NCBI RefSeq assembly: GCF_002863305.2
Contig: NZ_CP136962.1
Location: 310,001-374,000 of the forward strand
Direction of reading: 5' to 3'
DNA: 64,000 nucleotides
From: Neisseria perflava
Lineage (GTDB): Bacteria > Pseudomonadota > Gammaproteobacteria > Burkholderiales > Neisseriaceae
The notes below the pieces were generated by a model. It did not search any database. It was not told where the DNA came from and was given only the letters and a program-made list of their open reading frames with translations. The first letter of the stretch is position 1. Each line of letters starts with the position of its first letter. Below, one piece after another: positions 48,844 through 57,312 of the stretch. A program made the translations under genes and the position numbers.

Positions 48844-50003
48844 ACAGCTATTTTTTAGACGCACTTGCGCCGTTGGTATTCCGCAGCGGCAAACCGTTTG
48901 GAGCGCAGTCGGATACCGATGATATTCAATTTCCATTACCCTCCGCAGCAGCAGGTTTGGTACGCACGCAAATCATGCGGCAAAACGGTTGCGATTGGGA
49001 CGGCAAAGCACAAGGCAATCGGGCTAAGTTATCAGACGCACAAGTCGATGAATTACGTCAAATTGCCGTACAGGGCGCCTTTTTAGCAAAACAGGACATT
49101 TCAGACGGCCTGAAAATCCTATTGCCAAAACCTGCCGACGCCTTGTATTTGAAAAACAAAGAGACAGATAAAATCGAACTTGTCCGCCTTGCGCCGCAAG
49201 CCTTTGGCAGCGATACAGCGGCGGATTTCCCTAATGCCGATTTATTGTCCGTACAAATCCAATCGCCGATTAAAGGCAAACCTCAAAGTGGGGCAACATA
49301 TTGGGATTTGGCAGACATACTGGCTTGGCATAAGGGAGAAAAGTTGGGCTTTGACGATGTAAACAAACGCGGCGCACAATCTCTGCCGATTGAAACGCGT
49401 ACCCATGTCGGCATAGACCGAAAAACGCTTGCAGCCGAAGACGGACGTTTGTTTCAAACAGCCGCTTACGACTTTGCCGAATCGGCTCAGAAGCATCATC
49501 AGGGTTGGGAAAGCTACCGCTATGGTTTTATGATCCGTACCGTAGCCGATTTACAAGATAACAGCGTAGTGCGTTTTGGCGGAGAAGGAAGACTGTCGCG
49601 ACTGAATAAAATTTCAGACGACGTGTTCAAACAGCCCGAATACGCCTATACAAACGGATTGACGCTCACCTTGCTGACGCCTGCCTTGTTTGAAAAAGGC
49701 TGGCTGCCTGGCTGGTTGGACAGCCAAACCTTAACAGGCACACTCCCGCATACCAACCTGCAAGTTAAGCTCCGTTCAGCCGCCATAGACCGTTGGCTGC
49801 CCGTTTCAGGTTGGGATTTACAGCAGCATGCCCCGAAAGCCATGCGAAAAGCCGTTTCGGCTGGCGCAGTGTATTGGTTTGAAATACAAAATGGCAACCC
49901 GGCGGAGCTTACCCAAGCCCAATGGCAATCATTTAGCGACAACGAACAAGACCGGCGCGACGGCTTCGGTATTGGATTGATCGGTCCGTGGCAGAGCATT
50001 TGA
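48840..50003 (+). CDS. cmr3: Type III-B RAMP protein Cmr3
   Basis: Binds the crRNA 5' tag and contacts Cmr2. 387 residues. N-terminus YFLDALAPLVFRSGKPFGAQSDTDDIQFPLPSAAAGLVR is typical of Cmr3. A DUS is embedded in frame at 49100-49111 (encoding part of ISDGLK). 4-bp overlap with cmr2; about 50 bp and a second DUS before cmr4. Confidence 0.92.
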   Translation: MNSYFLDALAPLVFRSGKPFGAQSDTDDIQFPLPSAAAGLVRTQIMRQNGCDWDGKAQGNRAKLSDAQVDELRQIAVQGAFLAKQDISDGLKILLPKPADALYLKNKETDKIELVRLAPQAFGSDTAADFPNADLLSVQIQSPIKGKPQSGATYWDLADILAWHKGEKLGFDDVNKRGAQSLPIETRTHVGIDRKTLAAEDGRLFQTAAYDFAESAQKHHQGWESYRYGFMIRTVADLQDNSVVRFGGEGRLSRLNKISDDVFKQPEYAYTNGLTLTLLTPALFEKGWLPGWLDSQTLTGTLPHTNLQVKLRSAAIDRWLPVSGWDLQQHAPKAMRKAVSAGAVYWFEIQNGNPAELTQAQWQSFSDNEQDRRDGFGIGLIGPWQSI

Positions 50004-50055
50004 TTTTCAGACGGCCTGATTCCCTATTTCATATTTAAAACACAAGGAAAACAAA

Positions 50056-50961
50056 ATGAATACCCGAATTTTTCACCTACATGCCTTATCCGCCCTCCAC
50101 GTCGGCACAGGTCAAGGCATCGGCGCAGTAGACTTGCCCATTGCCCGCAGCCGCGCCACCAATCTGCCACTCGTCCCCGGCAGCGCGCTCAAAGGCGTAT
50201 TGCGTGATGAAGCCAAAGAAAAATGGCACTTAAACCAAGACGACATTCAAGCTCTGTTTGGCGCAGACAGCCAAGCCGATAAAGAAAATATTCATGCCAG
50301 CGCCGCCGCTTTTGGCGATGCACATCTATTGCTGCTTCCGATCCGCTCGTTTGCAGGAACAGTCGCCTTTGCCACTTGTCCCTTTATCTTGCAACGTTAT
50401 GCTCGCGATGTACGCGGCATGTTGTCGGGAATCCCAAAAGTACCCGCTTTAAAAGATAGCGCATCCGTGCCGGAAAACACCGTATTGCGCGTTTCAAGCA
50501 GTCAAATTGCATTGGAAGATTTGGACATCGGCAGCGAAACTGGCACCGAAGCCAAACAATGGGCAGAACACATTGCCGCCGCCGTTTACCCCGAAAACAC
50601 CGCAGACTATCAAGCATGGCGCGAACAGCTCTGCCAACGCTTCATTATCCTGCCCGACAGCACATTCTCCTTCTTAGCCGATACCGCGACCGAAATCCGT
50701 ATGCGCATCAGGATTGACCGCGAAACACGCATCGTCAAAGAGGGCGCACTCTGGTCGGAAGAAAACCTGCCGGCCGAAAGCGTACTGTACGGCATTTTAG
50801 CCATCGACAAATCGCGCCACAGCCGCAATGCCAAAAGCGCAGACGAGCTTTCCGCCTTGATTCCCGCAGGCGAAACCCAAATCCAGATTGGCGGTAAGCA
50901 TACAGTCGGACGCGGCCTTTGTCGTCTCGTACTTTCAGACGGCCTGACAAAAGGGGAATAA
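50056..50961 (+). CDS. cmr4: Type III-B backbone RNase Cmr4
   Basis: Multicopy backbone subunit that cleaves target RNA every 6 nt. 301 residues. LSALHVGTGQGIGAVDLPIAR contains Asp26, at the same position as the catalytic Asp of characterised Cmr4 proteins, so RNase activity should be intact. LPLVPGSALKGVLRDEA (about 37-53) and GGKHTVGRGLCRL near the C-terminus are the RAMP motifs. Ends in a DUS (50935-50946). One base before cmr5. Confidence 0.95.
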   Translation: MNTRIFHLHALSALHVGTGQGIGAVDLPIARSRATNLPLVPGSALKGVLRDEAKEKWHLNQDDIQALFGADSQADKENIHASAAAFGDAHLLLLPIRSFAGTVAFATCPFILQRYARDVRGMLSGIPKVPALKDSASVPENTVLRVSSSQIALEDLDIGSETGTEAKQWAEHIAAAVYPENTADYQAWREQLCQRFIILPDSTFSFLADTATEIRMRIRIDRETRIVKEGALWSEENLPAESVLYGILAIDKSRHSRNAKSADELSALIPAGETQIQIGGKHTVGRGLCRLVLSDGLTKGE

Positions 50962-50962
50962 C

Positions 50963-51331
50963 ATGCAACACATCCGTTCGCAAAAATATGCACAACGCGC
51001 ATTTGGGTTGATTCAAAAAGTCAAAGACAGCAACAAGCAAGTCAAAGAATACCGTACACTTGTATTGAATTTCCCCACCATGATCCTGCAATCAGGGCTT
51101 GCCCAAGCCATCGGCTTTTTACAAGCCAAAGGCAAAGAAGAGCACCTGCTCCTATTGGCACACATTGCCGAATTGTTGGGCGAAAACAAAGACAGCCTGC
51201 ACAAAAAAATCTTAGAAGCAGACTTATCGCACTATCAACTTCTTTCCCGCCAAGCCTTGGAAGCAGCTTCCAGCCTCAAGCGCTACACCCAAGCCCTGCT
51301 GCCCAAACCCAAAGACGAACAAGGGGAATAA
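50963..51331 (+). CDS. cmr5: Type III-B small subunit Cmr5
   Basis: 122-residue all-helical subunit forming the minor filament and contacting target RNA. KVKDSNKQVKEYRTLVLNFPTMILQSGLAQAIGFLQAK is the family-typical core. Between cmr4 and cmr6 with 1-2 bp spacing. Confidence 0.92.
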   Translation: MQHIRSQKYAQRAFGLIQKVKDSNKQVKEYRTLVLNFPTMILQSGLAQAIGFLQAKGKEEHLLLLAHIAELLGENKDSLHKKILEADLSHYQLLSRQALEAASSLKRYTQALLPKPKDEQGE

Positions 51332-51333
51332 TC

Positions 51334-52455
51334 ATGACCATATCACTCATGCGGGAAAGCCTGAAAAAACTTATTCCGGACGACCTGAAAGACGCACACG
51401 CCGGTTTGCTCATGCAGCGCGGCCTGACCGAGTGGGACAAAGACGACAAACAAGCCAAAGCAGACCTGATTCAAAAAATCGTCAAAATTCCCGCGCCCAA
51501 AAAAGACAGCCTGTACGCGCTCGCCTTTACGCGCTGGGTGCAGGCCACTTCCGATACCGGCCGTTTTGCCACGCTTGCCGCCAGCATTTCAGGCAGGCTC
51601 TATACAGGCCTCAACAGCGCAGGCGCACTGGAAACAGGCATCAGCACCAGCCATACCTACGGCATGCCGCTCCTTGCAGGCTCGTCCGTCAAAGGTATCG
51701 CCCGCAGCCATGCCGAAAGCATCGGATTGGATGAATCCCATCTGACCGTATTGTTCGGCGACGACAGCGACTCAGGCAGTCTGAAGTCAGGCGCACTCGT
51801 TTGGCACGACGCATGGTTCATCCCTGCCAACACCCCGCCCTTTGCCGCAGAAATCATTACCACCCACCACCAAGACTACTACAACGGCAAACAACTTGAA
51901 GCCGACGAAATGGAATCCCCCATTCCCAACCAGCAAATCGCCACACAAGGCAGCTTTTATTTCGTCATCGAAAGCGCACCGGGCGCGCAGGCATGGGCTG
52001 TATACGCCCAAAACCTACTGATTCAAGCCTTGCGGACACAAGGCGCAGGCAGCAAAACCGCATCCGGCTACGGCTATTTCACAGAAGCAGCCGAAGAAGC
52101 ACAACGAAGCATCCGCAACATTCAAGAAGCACAAAACCAAGCCCTGGCCGCGCAACAAAAAGCCGCCGAGCTTGCCGCCATGCCCGCGCATCAGCAGTTT
52201 ATCCAAACATGGCAAGAAAGAATGGAGGAGCAACCAAACAAGATCATAGGCAACCAAGCACACGACAAACTCTATCAAGAATGGAAGGCAGCCCTACAAA
52301 CTGCCGCAGAAAGCCCCGATTTGAGCGCAGAGCAGAAAGCCGAAATCGCCGTTGCGTTTGCCGTCAAAAAGATGATGACAAAATACGCGAAATGGCTGAC
52401 CGACAAGCGCGGAAAAGATCTGAAACCCATCTTAGCGAAGCTGCGCGGCGAATAG
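51334..52455 (+). CDS. cmr6: Type III-B RAMP protein Cmr6
   Basis: Terminal RAMP next to Cmr1. 373 residues: RAMP core with GRLYTGLNSAGALETGISTSHTYGMPLLAGSSVKGIARSHAE (about 88-129) and LRTQGAGSKTASGYGYF (about 233-249, glycine-rich loop). An additional C-terminal helical extension (about 255-373, AEEAQRSIRNIQEAQNQAL...) is longer than in many Cmr6 proteins. Last gene before the leader of array 1. Confidence 0.92.
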   Translation: MTISLMRESLKKLIPDDLKDAHAGLLMQRGLTEWDKDDKQAKADLIQKIVKIPAPKKDSLYALAFTRWVQATSDTGRFATLAASISGRLYTGLNSAGALETGISTSHTYGMPLLAGSSVKGIARSHAESIGLDESHLTVLFGDDSDSGSLKSGALVWHDAWFIPANTPPFAAEIITTHHQDYYNGKQLEADEMESPIPNQQIATQGSFYFVIESAPGAQAWAVYAQNLLIQALRTQGAGSKTASGYGYFTEAAEEAQRSIRNIQEAQNQALAAQQKAAELAAMPAHQQFIQTWQERMEEQPNKIIGNQAHDKLYQEWKAALQTAAESPDLSAEQKAEIAVAFAVKKMMTKYAKWLTDKRGKDLKPILAKLRGE

Positions 52456-52508
52456 ATTTTCGTCTTTGTCTGAGCCCGAACATTTCAGACGGCCTAAAGC
52501 CGTAAAAC

Positions 52509-52709
52509 AGTTAAAAAGCGTTGTCGAATACGGAGTACACGGCTATAATTCGCAATACAAGTTTTCCGACGGATAGCGAAAAGTCTGTCTTTCGGCTGCT
52601 CTTTTTAGTTAATATTTCGTTAATTAATGTCTTTGTTTATTAAGAAAAATGCTAACATTTCTTAACTATGCAGAGCTTTGAAAATAATGAAATTTTTTAA
52701 TTGAGTGCA
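52509..52709 (+). promoter_or_regulatory. Leader and promoter of CRISPR array 1
   Basis: About 200 bp, more than 90% identical by eye to the leader of array 2. Promoter TTGTCG (52521-52526), 17-bp spacer, TATAAT (52544-52549); predicted transcript start about 52556. CAAGTTTTCCGAC at 52558-52570 is complementary to the 5' end of the repeat. The AT-rich repeat-proximal half ends AATTGAGTGCA next to repeat 1. Confidence 0.8.
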
Positions 52710-54143
52710 GTCGGAAGACTTGCCCCACTAATCGGGGATTAAGACGTAGAATACGAAACTGAAACCCGTCACTACGCGTCGGAAGACTTGCCCCACTAAT
52801 CGGGGATTAAGACTACTGGGTCAGGTACAGGGTGCGGTACGAGGTGTGTCGGAAGACTTGCCCCACTAATCGGGGATTAAGACCGCAAGCAAGACGTATT
52901 GGTTGACGACGAAGGTCGGAAGACTTGCCCCACTAATCGGGGATTAAGACACCACAGTAGAGTCATATTCAAAATCAGGATAAGTCGGAAGACTTGCCCC
53001 ACTAATCGGGGATTAAGACTCTTCGAGACGTTCTACTTCCTTGACGAGAGTGTGTCGGAAGACTTGCCCCACTAATCGGGGATTAAGACCGAGAAAGCTA
53101 AAACTTTAGCTGCCTCCTTCGGGTCGGAAGACTTGCCCCACTAATCGGGGATTAAGACGTTGGACGACTACACGTGTCATGCAAACAGCACAGTCGGAAG
53201 ACTTGCCCCACTAATCGGGGATTAAGACCTGGCAAGACATCTACATAAAGGTACCATTTTCCTGTCGGAAGACTTGCCCCACTAATCGGGGATTAAGACT
53301 TACCAGCCTTTACAGACTCCACACGTTGTACCGTCGGAAGACTTGTCCCACTAATCGGGGATTAAGACCTGAAGGAAGTTTTGGGCGCGTTGAGCTGCTG
53401 CGTCGGAAGACTTGCCCCACTAATCGGGGATTAAGACGACGTACACAGTCGAAGCAATACGCGTCGATTTGGTCGGAAGACTTGCCCCACTAATCGGGGA
53501 TTAAGACGGTAAGATGTCCTACCTTGTAGTGCACCATTGATAAGTCGGAAGACTTGCCCCACTAATCGGGGATTAAGACAGCCTACTTGCAACCAGTTTT
53601 CACCCAGTTGGATGGTCGGAAGACTTGCCCCACTAATCGGGGATTAAGACCCAAGGTTTAGGTGCTACTGCAGGAATCACTTTGGTCGGAAGACTTGCCC
53701 CACTAATCGGGGATTAAGACCGTGCCACAGTTTCGCGGCCCAGAGGTGAGTTAATCGTCGGAAGACTTGCCCCACTAATCGGGGATTAAGACGCTACGAA
53801 GAGCAGGCAAATGATGACCATCGCAATGTCGGAAGACTTGCCCCACTAATCGGGGATTAAGACAGATTACGGAATGCTTGGTAAAATGCTTTTTTAGTCG
53901 GAAGACTTGCCCTACTAATCGGGGATTAAGACACACTGGATACTTCCAATTTAGTGTCCAAGCGACCGTCGGAAGACTTGCCCCACTAATCGGGGATTAA
54001 GACGCCACGATGTTGCGCATATCCTGCGCCAAGTCCGCGTCGGAAGACTTGCCCCACTAATCGGGGATTAAGACCCGTTTTCGTTTCTCATTCGTGCGCC
54101 GCAATGCGTCGGAAGACTTGCCCTGCTAACGTTGGGGACGAGT
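52710..54143 (+). CRISPR. CRISPR array 1: 20 full repeats, 1 degenerate, 20 spacers
   Basis: 36-nt repeat starting GTCGGAAGACTTG and ending ATTAAGAC (the expected 8-nt crRNA 5' tag), with an inner CCCC-ACTAATC-GGGG stem. Full repeats start at 52710, 52778, 52848, 52915, 52984, 53054, 53123, 53193, 53264, 53333, 53402, 53472, 53544, 53615, 53685, 53757, 53828, 53897, 53968 and 54039. Spacers are 31-36 nt. Repeat 10 has one C-to-T change (CTTGTCCC) and repeat 18 another (GCCCTACT). The last copy at 54108 keeps only its first 16 nt, marking the leader-distal end. Leader on the left. Confidence 0.98.
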
Positions 54144-54147
54144 GTTT

Positions 54148-54178
54148 TTCAGACGGCCTAAAAGCAAGGCCGTCTGAA
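54148..54178. terminator. DUS-pair terminator after array 1
   Basis: Inverted AG-DUS pair directly after the degenerate last repeat; a likely stop for the pre-crRNA. Confidence 0.75.
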
Positions 54179-54219
54179 ACGGTTGGATGGTTTATCCTGT
54201 CCCTCTTGCGGCAAACAGC

Positions 54220-54254
54220 AAAATAGCCTTGATATTGCATCAAGGCTATTTTTG
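54220..54254. terminator. Bidirectional terminator between array 1 and cas2
   Basis: Stem AAATAGCCTTGAT / ATCAAGGCTATTT with a 5-nt loop, T-rich on the + side. Confidence 0.8.
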
Positions 54255-54426
54255 TTTTTTGATCGGTTTTTAGTTTTTGGTACAAAGCAGGCTGGGAATG
54301 CCGGATGGGGCCGTCTGAAAATCAGGCTCTGCTGTCGGGTTGAGGCTTAAAAATATCGGGTTGTCCATCCTTTATTTGTATTTTGTTTTTCATCAGTCGG
54401 CAGGCGGTATATAAGCAGGTTGGTGT

Positions 54427-54705
54427 TTACAGTGTGCCGAAGTTGCCCAATATGATGCCTTCGGGCAGGGCGGTTTGCCCCAAAGTATGGATGATGCTGC
54501 TGTTGGCCAGTGGGTAGAAGCGCAAGTCATCCTGTTTGGGATGGAGCATTCGGCATAGTTCTTCAAAGCATTGCCGGGCTTGTTCACGGCTGCCGATGTG
54601 CAGGAATATGCTATTTTGCAGGGGGATGGCGTGCTGGATTAGATAGCGGTGTGCTTTTTGCAGGCGGCGCGGGTCTGAGATGTCGTAGGCGATAATGTGG
54701 CGCAT
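54427..54705 (-). CDS. cas2: CRISPR integration protein Cas2
   Basis: 92-residue Cas2, central dimer of the Cas1-Cas2 integrase. MRHIIAYDISDPRRLQKAHRYL has the conserved Asp (Asp8) of the first strand, and LQNSIFLHIGSREQARQCFEEL follows. The frame is open 82 codons further upstream only because it overlaps cas1 sequence. The ATG lies 2 bp after the cas1 stop. Single-domain, no fusion. Confidence 0.95.
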   Translation of the reverse strand: MRHIIAYDISDPRRLQKAHRYLIQHAIPLQNSIFLHIGSREQARQCFEELCRMLHPKQDDLRFYPLANSSIIHTLGQTALPEGIILGNFGTL

Positions 54706-54707
54706 TT

Positions 54708-55685
54708 TTACTCCAATGTAATGAGTTCGCTTAATTGGATTTCCGGCTTGCCGCTGTATTGGGCGAGGGCGGCTAAATAATCGGTGCAGAGCCGGTGGAT
54801 GTGTTTTCTCCATTGTTTCGCTGTTTGTTCGTATGCCGGATAAAATTTGAGCCGTGCGTTTTTGTTCATCATGCAGCCTTGCGCGGTGGTGGAAAAGTCG
54901 GCAGGTGTCAGGGTTTGTTGATGAAACAGGGAAAGTACCCAGGCATCGCATTGGCCGCGCAGGTGTTCCAATAAATCGCAGGCAAGCGATTCGCGGCCGT
55001 GTTCAGGCTGGTGGTAGTAGCCGATAAAGGGATCCAAGCCGCTGAGGTAGAGGTGTTTGACGATGTCGAAGTGCAGCAGGGTGTAGGCGAGGGATAGGGT
55101 GGCGTTGACCGGGCCGCGCGGCGGACGTTTGTTTCGCCCTGAAAATTGCCAGTTTTGGGGCAGTATTGCCGCCCATGCGCCAAAATAGCGTGCCGCGGCC
55201 GCTCTTTCTATGCCACGTAAGCCGGGGATGTCGCTGATGTTTGCAAGGGTGTCGATAAGATTGGACAGGGCTTGGCTGTGCTCTTTCAAGCAATCTGCGT
55301 TCAGGCCGTCTGAAAATGCCATTTGCTGCAAATGTTGCAGTTGGGCAGATAGTTTGGCGGCGACTGTGTTTCTGGCGGCGGTAAGGCTTGCGCTTTTATC
55401 TTGCGACAGGGCATATTGTGCCATGCGCCTTTGTCCGTCCAGTTTCCAGTTGGGCAACATGAGGGCAGGGCGTTTTTGCCGTCCGCTCAATATGAGTACG
55501 CCGATGCCGGTCTCTCCCAGTTTGCCTAAAACCTTGGCCGATAGCGTTAAATCCCCGCGGATGCAGACGCGCTGTAAGATTTTCAGCGGGACGGTCGCTA
55601 CTCTTTTATCATTTTCATAGCATACCAAAGCGCTGCTGTCTGCACGCAGGGAAAGGTTTTTGCGGTCTAGGTAGAGGGTGGTCAT
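54708..55685 (-). CDS. cas1: CRISPR integrase Cas1
   Basis: Integrates new spacers at the leader-repeat junction. 325 residues from ATG 55685 (MTTLYLDRKNLSLRADS). Metal-binding set: Glu160 in GIERAAAARYFGAW, His225 in YYHQPEHGRESLACDLLEHL, and Asp237 in the same motif. No reverse transcriptase fusion. A DUS lies inside the gene at 55303-55314. The ATG is 2 bp after the stop of the upstream unknown gene, so cas1 is the fourth gene of its operon. Confidence 0.95.
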   Translation of the reverse strand: MTTLYLDRKNLSLRADSSALVCYENDKRVATVPLKILQRVCIRGDLTLSAKVLGKLGETGIGVLILSGRQKRPALMLPNWKLDGQRRMAQYALSQDKSASLTAARNTVAAKLSAQLQHLQQMAFSDGLNADCLKEHSQALSNLIDTLANISDIPGLRGIERAAAARYFGAWAAILPQNWQFSGRNKRPPRGPVNATLSLAYTLLHFDIVKHLYLSGLDPFIGYYHQPEHGRESLACDLLEHLRGQCDAWVLSLFHQQTLTPADFSTTAQGCMMNKNARLKFYPAYEQTAKQWRKHIHRLCTDYLAALAQYSGKPEIQLSELITLE

Positions 55686-55687
55686 GG

Positions 55688-56281
55688 CTATGCACTCCGT
55701 TGTTTTTTGCGCTGTTCCAAATTCAAAAACCAAGTCTGCCCTTTGTTGCCGCAACGTAGGCGAATGTGTTGCTTTAATTCGCCGGTTTGCTGGTTTAGCC
55801 GTTTGACCTCTTGATATAAATTGTCTTTTTCGGCTTTTTGTTTGTCTTTTTCTTCAAACAAGGCACGGCGGTAGGCATTGATTTGTTTCAGCTCTTCGAT
55901 GATCCGGATAATGGCTGCACGGTTTTTTTGCCCTTTGGCAAAAGCCAAATCGCGCTCCAGGCTCAATTTTTGCTGTTTGACGTTGTTGAGCATGGTGCTG
56001 ATGGACCTCAGGCTGATTCGGGCATCGTCCAAAAGCTTGTAGGCAGCATTGGCAATTTGCACTGATGAGTAGTGCATTTCCACCAAGTAATGAAAATTGT
56101 AGCTGCTTTGCGCTTGTCGGATGTGTCGCTCAATCTCTTTTCGGCGTTTCGATACGGTTTTTTCTACCGATTTGCTTTTTTTGTGCCAATCGCGCTGAGC
56201 TTGTTGTTCTTCTTCGGTGACGGAGTTATAAATCCACGCACCTACACCCACGGCAGCTAAAACTGGTAATACCCAAATCAT
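55688..56281 (-). CDS. TM-anchored coiled-coil protein, third gene of the cas1 operon, unknown
   Basis: Not recognised. 197 residues from ATG 56281 (MIWVLPVLAAVGVGAWIYNSV). One N-terminal membrane helix (about 2-20), then a long charged, probably coiled-coil body (KKSKSVEKTVSKRRKEIERHIRQAQ; RRALFEEKDKQKAEKDNLYQEVKRLNQQTGELKQHI), ending basic (EQRKKQRSA). Its stop TAG is separated from the cas1 ATG by two bases, so it is co-transcribed and probably translationally coupled with cas1. It may anchor a complex at the inner membrane; no function is claimed. Confidence 0.75.
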   Translation of the reverse strand: MIWVLPVLAAVGVGAWIYNSVTEEEQQAQRDWHKKSKSVEKTVSKRRKEIERHIRQAQSSYNFHYLVEMHYSSVQIANAAYKLLDDARISLRSISTMLNNVKQQKLSLERDLAFAKGQKNRAAIIRIIEELKQINAYRRALFEEKDKQKAEKDNLYQEVKRLNQQTGELKQHIRLRCGNKGQTWFLNLEQRKKQRSA

Positions 56282-56291
56282 GCTTTTCTCC

Positions 56292-56819
56292 TTAGATTGC
56301 AATTTTTTGAAGGTCCACGAGCGGCAAATTTTGTTTGGCTTGTTCTAATTGTCTGCCTGCATGTTGGCCCAACTCTATTGAACAACTCAAGTACTGTAAT
56401 GCCGCCTCATGCTGCAGGCGTTTCTCCTCGAGTGACGTTTCAGGGCGAAGGGCAGCCTTTTGTGTTTCCTCTGCCATTTTCATCACGGTCTGTCGTTGGT
56501 CGTGAATAGATGAGAGCTCGCGGTGCACGGCCTCGTAACACGCCATTGCTTCTCCCCTGCGGTTTGACAAATGCGCCATTTGCAGCTTGAAATTCTTGTC
56601 TATGGCATCGTGCGCGAGTCGGGCTTGCTCTTCAATCCGCAATTCTTCCATTTCCAACCGTTTGATATCGGTACGGTAGTCCAGCGTTCTGTTGTAGGAC
56701 TCGGCAATCGCTCCGATTAAGTTGGTGGCTTGTGCAAAGCCCAGCAATCTGCCGCCCGTGTTCATGGGGATCACATTATTCATTTTGCCGAAGGGTAAGG
56801 TTGGTATTTTAATGCTCAT
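56292..56819 (-). CDS. Coiled-coil protein, second gene of the cas1 operon, unknown
   Basis: Not recognised. 175 residues from ATG 56819 (MSIKIPTLPFGKMNNVIPM). Short Gly/hydrophobic part (NTGGRLLGFAQATNLIGAIAESYN, about 20-43), then helical charged sequence with a likely coiled coil (about 44-140). A 45-bp tandem duplication gives a second in-frame ATG at 56864 with the same GGAGAAAAC Shine-Dalgarno and the same first four residues (MSIK), so a 190-residue form is possible. Confidence 0.7.
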   Translation of the reverse strand: MSIKIPTLPFGKMNNVIPMNTGGRLLGFAQATNLIGAIAESYNRTLDYRTDIKRLEMEELRIEEQARLAHDAIDKNFKLQMAHLSNRRGEAMACYEAVHRELSSIHDQRQTVMKMAEETQKAALRPETSLEEKRLQHEAALQYLSCSIELGQHAGRQLEQAKQNLPLVDLQKIAI

Positions 56820-56901
56820 GTTTTCTCCGTTTCTTGAGTTGTCTTTTGGTGTTTTGATGCTCATGTTTTCTCCTTTTCTTGAGTTGTCTTTTGGGGTTTC
56901 A
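56812..56901. repeat. 45-bp tandem duplication over the start region of the coiled-coil gene
   Basis: Copy 1 at 56812-56856 and copy 2 at 56857-56901 both contain ATGCTCATGTTTTCTCC and TTCTTGAGTTGTCTTTTGG with few differences. On the minus strand each provides a ribosome-binding site and ATG. The 45-bp unit equals 15 codons, so both starts are in one frame. Confidence 0.85.
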
Positions 56902-56904
56902 GGA

Positions 56905-57312
56905 TTATTCGCGCGGTGAAGTCAACGTATGGGCGATTATTCCTCCTGCCGCACTGCCAACCGCAGCCCCTGTTCCTGCAACAACGGCTGTACCCAGCGC
57001 CATGCCGCCGCCGCCGACTGAAAGTGCGCCGCCACCCAGTGCGGCCAGCGAGGCATTGGTTGCCGCAGCACCGGACAGCGAGCTGATGGCAACGCCGGTT
57101 GTGGCCGTATTTCCCAGTACGCCTGTGCCGCCCAGTACAGTGGCAATCGTTCCTGCATTCGACCATGCCGCCATACCGCTCGTGGCTACGTTCACCGCCA
57201 GCGATGTGGCAACCGGATGCTCTTCGGCAAACTCGCCTACTGCAATGACTCCGTCCATTACACAGTCGATGCCTTCGCCTACCAAGTCAAAAATATCCTC
57301 AAAAAATCCCAT
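56905..57312 (-). CDS. Glycine/alanine-rich hydrophobic protein, first gene of the cas1 operon, unknown
   Basis: Not recognised. 135 residues from ATG 57312 (MGFFEDIFDLVGEGIDCVMDG), with GGAG upstream. After an acidic amphipathic N-terminus, residues 35-130 are almost entirely small or hydrophobic, with glycine-zipper-like runs (SLAALGGGALSVGGGGMALG, GTGAAVGSAAGGIIAH). This suggests two or more membrane-inserting helices or an oligomeric pore/scaffold. Ends TLTSPRE. It leads an operon that continues through two coiled-coil genes into cas1-cas2. Confidence 0.7.
   Translation of the reverse strand: MGFFEDIFDLVGEGIDCVMDGVIAVGEFAEEHPVATSLAVNVATSGMAAWSNAGTIATVLGGTGVLGNTATTGVAISSLSGAAATNASLAALGGGALSVGGGGMALGTAVVAGTGAAVGSAAGGIIAHTLTSPRE

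Noticed and set aside
54088..54285. 65-codon minus-strand frame at the end of array 1
   Set aside because: It runs through a spacer, the degenerate repeat and two terminator hairpins; composition is not coding.
54706..54951. N-terminal extension of the Cas2 frame
   Set aside because: Those 82 codons lie inside cas1 in another phase; the conserved Cas2 start MRHIIAYDISD is at 54705.
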